Of a stretch of DNA of 64,000 nucleotides, positions 58,064-64,000 are shown piece by piece. Numbering within the stretch: the first letter of the stretch is position 1; each line of letters starts with the position of its first letter. Under the pieces are notes generated by a model. That model did not search any database. It saw nothing but the letters and a program-made list of their open reading frames with translations, and was not told where the DNA came from. Source of the stretch: Paracamarosporium sp. OC-R06-R3 (lineage: Eukaryota; Ascomycota; Dothideomycetes; Pleosporales; Didymosphaeriaceae); NCBI GenBank assembly GCA_019828545.1, contig JACVRA010000052.1:62001-126000 (forward strand). The letters are read 5' to 3'. A program made the translations under genes and the position numbers.

Positions 58064-59241
58064 TTACAGCTTAGCTTGCGTAGCAGTGTATCTCATCGGT
58101 AAAACAGATTTGACCAATTCAGCAACCTCCTCTGCGACACCCCATGATATCTCAAAGCCTCTGCCGCCAGCCCCATAAGCATGCACTATAGGTATTCCAA
58201 CGCTTTGCGCATTCACTTGAACCGTGTTAGGGTGCTCAACCTCGATCCTCATTCCTCCCTCGCGCATAGGCCGACGACCTACGATATTAGCAAGTACATT
58301 CATACTACCACTAGCACCCACGGAACCCAGCATAGTCTTAGCAATCTTATCGGCTTCACTCAATAGCGACTCTCTGGTTAAGGAAACCGGTTCAACTTCC
58401 CAATTGCCGGGCTGTTTGGTTCCTCCCACAATAGTGCCTCCTTCAAAAAACCGTGGGATTATGAAACTCCATGAACCGTCCTTTGCCTGTTTAGTGACCG
58501 TTTTTGTCGCAGCCACAAAATCTGTGAGAACCGTTTGACCTAGTATATACGTTAGTGCCAGCATTGACAGCTGTGAAAGGTCAGTTGAAGCTTACCTCGC
58601 ACCGGGAAACATTTCTTATCCCCAAACCCAATACCAGAGGCATTGACAACCACTTTTACGTTGGGCGCAAGACTGCTTGCCTCAGATTCGCTGATTAGGT
58701 CGCATTGCAAGCATTGGCCGCCTTGGTGGATGAAAGAACGCAACAGATTGGCGCAGTAGACTGGCGCGTTGATGCAGTACGTGTCATACTCGTATCCCAA
58801 TTGTACGCCTCTCGGAAGCTCAGTCTTACCGTATTTTCGATACTTCTTTAGGCCAGATTCTGAAGAGAACGATGCAGCTGTCTGCTGCTCATAGTCGGTG
58901 GAAGGCGCCTCCAAAAGCTCAATACCTTTACATTTAGTCACGCCAATCGACGGTATCTGATGGAGTTGCTGTTCGAACACTTGGACAGTATGTTTCAGCC
59001 AGTTGGCTTCTCTTATCAGCTGAGGTGTGCTGGCTGGTATGGGCCGTACGTGTGCCCCTGCCCACATGGAAGCGTAGTTGACCGAGTGCTTGACTGGAGC
59101 TCCAGGGATAGACGTTGGCCATTCTCGTGATACGATAACGATCTTGAACCTGGTGCGATCCAGTGTAGCAACGAGGCGAAGGCCAGTGGTGAGCCCAGTT
59201 ACACCAGCGCCGATGACGATTATGGTGGTAGGTTCCATCAT
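58064..59241 (-). CDS. D-amino-acid-oxidase-family FAD enzyme with a PTS1-like end
   Basis: This is an FAD oxidase of the DAO family, which oxidises D-amino acids (or D-aspartate) to oxo acids, ammonia and hydrogen peroxide. Minus-strand exons are 59241-58596 and 58539-58064, giving 373 residues. The FAD motif IIVIGAGVTGLTTGLRL is near the start. Family motifs include YASMWAGAHVRPIP, YEYDTYCINAPVYCANLLRS, VVVNASGIGFGDKKCFPVRG and QTVLTDF across the junction. Later motifs are GGTIVGGTKQPGNW, VGRRPMREGGMRIE and HAYGAGGRGFEISWG, close to the family HxYGHGGxGxxxSWG, with Ala for the second His. The C-terminus is QAKL, and AKL is a recognised peroxisomal import signal. An alternative in-frame ATG at 59295 adds 18 residues. 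It is divergent from the permease gene. Confidence 0.88.
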
Positions 59242-60059
59242 CTTCGGTATGTTTTCTGCTCTTTGAGGTGAGTGCTTTGAGGAAAGTGTCTTCATTGAAT
59301 CTTGTACTTATACTAAGTTATGTAACTAGATGTTTTCATCAGGAAATTAAATACGTTATACAGAACCCCAATAGTCAACTTTGATGGTGTGGGTAAATTT
59401 CAGCGAAGGAACGCCGGCACTAGTCCAAGCTAAGTTCACGCCGAGACTAGATCTTGTGCCGCCTAATAACATGTTTTACTAAGCCTGCTGAAAACGATAC
59501 CATTTAGCAAGTATCGATGGCCGAAAACAAGAGCGTCAAGGGTAACGACGTAAATTCCCATTGGTGTGACCTTATCTTTGTATGACTGGAGGGCTGATCA
59601 ATGACGCTTATTATGTTTATCGAAGAAGTTTATTGTGTCTCAGCTCGCTAAGGAGCTTAGCGTACGGAGAGCAAACCCCGAGGAAGTGGGCCACAGATGG
59701 CCGGATACTACACTACTCAGTGTCATCGTTCTCTGCGAGACACAGAGTCGTATTGGCTCTCTCGGTCTTGGCAAAAACTGGTTCCGGGATTGGCACTCCG
59801 AATTTTGAGTGTCTGATCTCACATGGAACGGAATCACAGCAAGGCCTATCGTGGAGAGACACTTACCCCGCAAGCCCCCCAATATTCACAGTCCATGCTG
59901 CAACTTTCTTAGCTTGGGCATCTGGAGATCAGCATATGTGTTGTTGTCCACAGAAAACCAAAAATGTACATAAGAAGGGTTCGCCTACGCAGTTTGAAAT
60001 GACAAGACTACCAAACTCACCTTCTACTTGCACTTGAACTTCTCAGAATTATTTTCACG
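59242..60059. promoter_or_regulatory. Divergent promoter region, oxidase and permease
   Basis: About 0.8 kb between the oxidase and permease start codons. A frame of 151 codons at 59582-60037 overlaps this stretch but has no domain and no homologue that I recognise, so I do not call it. A regulator of both genes would act here. Confidence 0.4.
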
Positions 60060-61722
60060 ATGAGCGCTCCCGTTGAATCGTTCTTATCTTTAGAACCTAA
60101 AGTTTCCCCTATCAACTCTAATTTGGACCGCCAAAGCACAACGTCATCTGGAATCGGTCAAGTTGAGTCCCAACACCATGAGATCTCTGACGAGACCTTT
60201 CAATCCACAGAAAGAAGTCTAGTTAGGAAATTAGATAGCACCTTGATACCAGCCGTCTTCACACTCTACCTCTTCAACTATCTGGATCGGAATAATATTG
60301 CGCCAGTGCAACCCCGTGGTTAACGTGTGTACTCTACTGATACATGTTCTCCTAAATTAGGCAAGCCAAGCTCGACTCGCTTGAAGTCGATCTGGGCCTG
60401 ACCGGAAATGATTACAGCATAGCTGTCTCGATCCTAGTCGTAGGGTAATGTCATCCAATTTTGAAGACATGGTGTGCAAGTCTAATGCTACGGGGTACAG
60501 TTACATTTCGATGCAGCTCCCGAGCAACCTGATCTCAACTAGGGTGCGGCCATCTCTGTACATCCCCACCTGGGTTTGCTTATGGTCCTGTGTTTCAGCA
60601 AGTATAGCTGCAGTGCACAATTTCCGGGGACTTATTGCCGTTCGGTTTATACTCGGTATCACGGAGGCTCCATTTTTTCCTGGCGTCTTCTACCTGCTGT
60701 CATGCTGGTATACGAAAAAGGAGCTTGCACTGCGCTACGCCGTTCTATACTCGGGTCTCGTGCTAGCAACCGCGGTATCTGGTCTCCTAGCTGCAGGCAT
60801 CTTGTCAGGACTTGACGGCGTAGCTGGCCTTGCTGGTTGGCGTTGGCTTTTTGTGCTTGAGGGCGCTGCAAGTCTTATTCTCGGCCTGTGCGCCTTCCTC
60901 CTCCCCGATTTCCCAGGGTCCACGACGGGTAGCGCGCGATGGCTATCAAGCGAGGAAGAGCGTCGTGTATCGTCCGTGAGGATGACACTCGATTCGGTGT
61001 CGAGCCAAGAAACCAACAACTCTGTCTGGTATGGTGTGGAGCTGGCCATATCCGATCACAAAGTCTGGATCTTTGTAAGTGGCTACGATCTTTGTATAAC
61101 AGGTCCCCAAATGCTGACATGACAGGCATTGATCTTGTGCTCGAATCAGAGTGCATACGGTTTCAACTATTTCTATCCATCCATTGTGAAGGGGTTCGAT
61201 CTCGAGAGCCGTACTATCACTCTAGTTTGCACAGCACCACCTTACATCATTGGTGCAGTGATCTCTTATTTCATTGCTTGGTCTAGCGATAGGCGAGATG
61301 AGAGAGGATACCATATTTGTGGTCCAATGGCAGTTGCTATGATTGGATTCATCGCAAGTGTGAGTACTTTAAGTACTGCAGGCCGATATTGCGCTTCTTT
61401 CCTTTACATCTCCGGTGTGTTCGGGGCCAACGCTGCTATATACAGCTAGGCAGCATTTACAGTCAGTGATACAACTGAGAAGAAGGCTGCTGCCACTGCA
61501 ATCATCAACATTGCAGGGCAATTTGGCAGCATCTAGAGTCCTTATTTCTTTGACCCCAAAGATGAACCTCGCTATAGCAGAGCTATGATCCTGCTCATGG
61601 CCTTTTGCGCGCTCGAAATTCTTCTATGTCTTCTAATGAAGATGCTTTTACGCAAGGAGAACAAGAAGATACTGGCTCACTTTGAGGGAACTGGCAATAC
61701 ACCAACCTTGCACATGCTCTAA
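60060..61722 (+). pseudogene. DAL5-type (allantoate permease family) MFS transporter with two in-frame TAG codons
   Basis: The frame encodes a 498-position MFS permease of the fungal anion:cation symporter (allantoate, nicotinate, dipeptide) family. Exons are 60060-60301, 60361-60444, 60501-61074 and 61126-61722. Family motifs are intact: FTLYLFNYLDRNNIA with QAKLDSLEVDLGLTGNDY, FRGLIAVRFILGITEAPFFP with GVFYLLSCWYTKKELALRYA, LAGWRWLFVLEGAASLILG, NQSAYGFNYFYPSIVKG and TEKKAAATAIINIAGQFG. In the last exon, TAG occurs at 61447-61449 and 61534-61536, each where relatives have Trp. Each is one G-to-A change from TGG. The first intron works in frame only with a GC donor (60302) and AG at 60359-60360. 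No deletion or frameshift is seen. Most likely a recently inactivated gene; sequencing error or readthrough are alternatives. The remaining frame would otherwise be full length. Confidence 0.85.
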
Positions 61723-61826
61723 TACGTAGACAGTAGCGGGATAATCAAATTCTAAAGGCTTGTCAACTAGATAATAGATACCTTCCCAGCCTTCATCTTA
61801 CAACGCGCCATAAGAATATTTACTCT

Positions 61827-63805
61827 TCAATGTAGCCTCCTAGAGATAATCATGTGTGCTAAGCGCCATGTTGTTGCACTTTCTGACAAGCCTCTGAGTA
61901 GGCTTTTGGTTTCCTCATTGGCACCGAATGCTTTGGAGGCCCGAATCGCTTGAGTTAGGGCATAGACCATAACCAAGGGGTTAAATCTCAACCCATGCTG
62001 CTTTCGAAATCGGCGGAGAATGGAATGAATCTCAGCAACGGCGAGCGTGCAAGCCTCGTGAGCCTGGTCTATATGATTGCTGTCTTCCCAAACTACTAAT
62101 TCGTTAAGGTTAATGGCGATTCGAGTGGCGTTATACAAAAGACTGGGACAAAATCAGCTCTGGCCACTGGCTAAGTTCGACTTTTTCACACGTACTGTAT
62201 TGCAGCTATGCTTGGCTTCAAGGGCTGTTGGATCATGTCCCATGTTTTGAAGTCGGCCCATTCGGGCAGATGATTCCTCCATTCCAGTAGGCTGTGATTC
62301 AGACTGTCGAGGTTTGGTTGATGGGGGGTCGTGTTTTGGTCGGATTCTGACATCAGGCTCAGCATGCGTTCAACGATCCGTGCAAATCTGATCTGTTCCT
62401 TCACGTAAGGTATCATTGAGATGTCTGTGTACTGTTGATACGCATCGTCATCGAAACCAACAGAGCGCCATGGTAGGATAAACGCAGGGTCGCTGCAAAT
62501 TAGTTATTCTACATGACCAAACAGTGATGGAGGAATGGTCACGGCTGGGTTGTCAATTCATGAACCTCGGCTTCGTTGTACAATAGTTGCACCGGCCGAC
62601 CAAAAATAAGACTAATCAGTTTGTCCGAAATGTAGCAGCCCCAGTAGATCCGCCTCCGAATCTCGACATCTTCACGCGTATTGAACGACTGATCATATGA
62701 AGCCCACATTTCGGGGTCTTTTTGTATGCCTAGGTCTTGAACCATTCGAAATGCAATACCTGAACATAACGATTCAGCTTGGTTGCGTCGTTCGAGCATC
62801 TGGAAATCCTACCTGAAAAGGCCCAGCCCTTGGAAAGATTACCTAGGCCGATCTCGCAGAATGCCAGACACAGAAAAGTTTGGATTGCCGTGACGGATGG
62901 GCGCACAAGGTCAGCCACTATAGCAATGCTTACTGCGGCGTCCCGACATCGTCCTCCAAAATCCCCTCCCTCGCTTTCTGGTAGCATCAAAGAGCCCAAT
63001 GCACAAATGGACAATAAGAGAGAAGTTGACCAGTACTTGCCGTCTTGGCGCTTACCAAAATGATCCCTGAGAAACGCATCGCGATAAATGAATACGTAGT
63101 TTGGGTATTGCCATTTGAAGAAAAGAAGGAGCGTTTGAGTGATAATTTCAGCCTCGATGTTGATATTAAAATGTCTCAAGACATGATCGGCACTCTTGAA
63201 CCCCTCGTCTCGTGGCGGACTATGCTGGTCGTTCCTGTCAGGTACCCCTTCGTCCTCGTCGTTATCGGAGAACATGTGATATATGCTTGTAGGCCCATGA
63301 AAGGAAAGCGACCCGTTGTAAGTTATATGGAGGTTCGAAGTGCGATAGAACTCCGAGCCGAACCGTGTTGCCGCAGTAGTGGACGTTGCCCGCCTGGACA
63401 AAGCTGGGGCTAGGTTGAGACTTTGTAGTTTAGTATCCCTCTCTGAAGATGAGGCATCTTGAAGATTGAGAATGAAGTCTTCCAGCCACGCAATTCGACT
63501 TTGCAGGAGGAGGACGTGGTCCTGTGACGCTGGCCTTCGTTTTCGATCTACTGGTCTGTACTCACACCCGACTCCCGCTATCCGGCAGACATTACATGGA
63601 ACCGTTTTGGAGCATTTCAACTCCTCTGTATTAGCAACAGATTTTTTGTGATGTGAAGAGTATGCGCAGAGGTACTTACCTTTTTATATTGGCATCGCTT
63701 GCATCTAATAACGGCGGTTAACCAGATCACGTCGTACTTGCGATGATATAGCATAACTTACGCCAAGGCTTTTTCTTGCAGCGGAGCACTTGACATTGGC
63801 AGCAT
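61827..63805 (-). CDS. Zn2Cys6 transcription factor with a fungal-specific domain
   Basis: A fungal binuclear-zinc-cluster regulator. Minus-strand exons are 63805-63762, 63704-63680, 63620-62813, 62759-62543, 62492-62190 and 62142-61827, giving 570 residues. The cluster reads C-x2-C-x6-C-x5-C-x2-C-x6-C only if the third exon starts at 63620 (after GAGGAG) instead of at the upstream CAG. The first part is encoded by ACKRCQYKK and the rest by LKCSKTVPCNVCRIAGVGC. A basic stretch and a short leucine-rich coiled coil follow (DRKRRPASQDHVLLLQSRIA). The middle-homology region is visible in SICALGSLMLPESEGG and GIAFRMVQDLGIQKDP with IRRRIYWGCYISDKLISLIF. Near the fifth junction the usual LLHRP-type segment is missing. 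It converges with the permease gene, 104 bases apart, and is the natural candidate to regulate the oxidase and permease. Confidence 0.75.
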
Positions 63806-64000
63806 CTGGGGACCTGAGGGGATTATTGATTCAATTCGTACCCGGCCCATCTACAGACAGATGCATAGGCAGAACATTGGGGATGGCCAATTCACAGCGA
63901 TGAATCGAATTCACGGGCGGCGTCATCCTCCTTGGCGCGGCCACTAACCCTAACGCCAACTAGGCTTGCGGAGCTAGATCCCCTCACGCTAGCTGAAGTT
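63806..64000. other. Right-end flank, probable promoter of the Zn2Cys6 gene
   Basis: 195 bases to the window end. CTAACCCTAAC lies at 63944-63954, another telobox-like sequence about 140 bases upstream of the regulator start. No gene is visible in this fragment. Confidence 0.35.

Noticed and set aside
59582..60037. A 151-codon plus-strand frame upstream of the permease
   Set aside because: No recognisable motif or signal peptide, and it fills the divergent promoter region.

Overview
This window is nuclear DNA from a filamentous ascomycete (Pezizomycotina, perhaps Dothideomycetes; the class is only a guess). The protein genes are split by short GT-AG introns, mostly 43-130 bases, with CTAAT/CTGAC-type branch sites. 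The gene content is fungal: a Zn2Cys6 regulator, a yeast-type ferric reductase, DAL5- and PHO84-type transporters, an RMD1/DUF155 protein and Baeyer-Villiger-type monooxygenases. I rebuilt exon models by hand. Every junction quoted preserves the reading frame, but none is confirmed by transcripts. I see no rRNA, tRNA, CRISPR or intact transposon.

Layout. 1-9.3 kb is transport and metabolism: a 5'-truncated DHA1-type MFS transporter, a five-exon ferric-chelate reductase, an HpcH/HpaI aldolase and a PHO84-like phosphate symporter. 10.2-25.3 kb is a conserved housekeeping block: a protein with a probable fungal STAND-type N-terminus, a PIN-like membrane carrier, an unassigned 447-residue protein, the DUF155 protein RMD1, tRNA pseudouridine synthase PUS1 sharing a 286-base promoter with TFIIE-alpha, and SRP72. 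25.25-32.4 kb is a gene desert. Its first 3 kb is AT-rich, and it also holds a (TG)23 microsatellite. 32.4-41.9 kb returns to normal density with an EST1/SMG-type protein, an MFS transporter, ALG5 and an F-box protein.

42-63.8 kb looks accessory and is rich in flavin enzymes. It holds a cyclase-family hydrolase divergent from a Baeyer-Villiger-type monooxygenase, an unassigned secreted protein, an UNC93-like transporter, a second Baeyer-Villiger-type monooxygenase, a luciferase-like FMN monooxygenase, a secreted M28 aminopeptidase, a probably peroxisomal D-amino-acid-oxidase-family enzyme, a DAL5-type permease and a Zn2Cys6 regulator. There is no PKS, NRPS or terpene synthase, so a catabolic role is at least as likely as a biosynthetic one.

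The most interesting signal is at the right end. The oxidase, permease and regulator form a compact trio, and the permease carries two in-frame TAG codons. Each sits exactly where relatives have tryptophan, and each is explained by a single G-to-A change in the CpA context favoured by repeat-induced point mutation (RIP). The permease also needs a GC-AG first intron, and the regulator needs an off-consensus splice acceptor and seems to lack a conserved segment. The module therefore appears to be decaying, or to be read in an unusual way.
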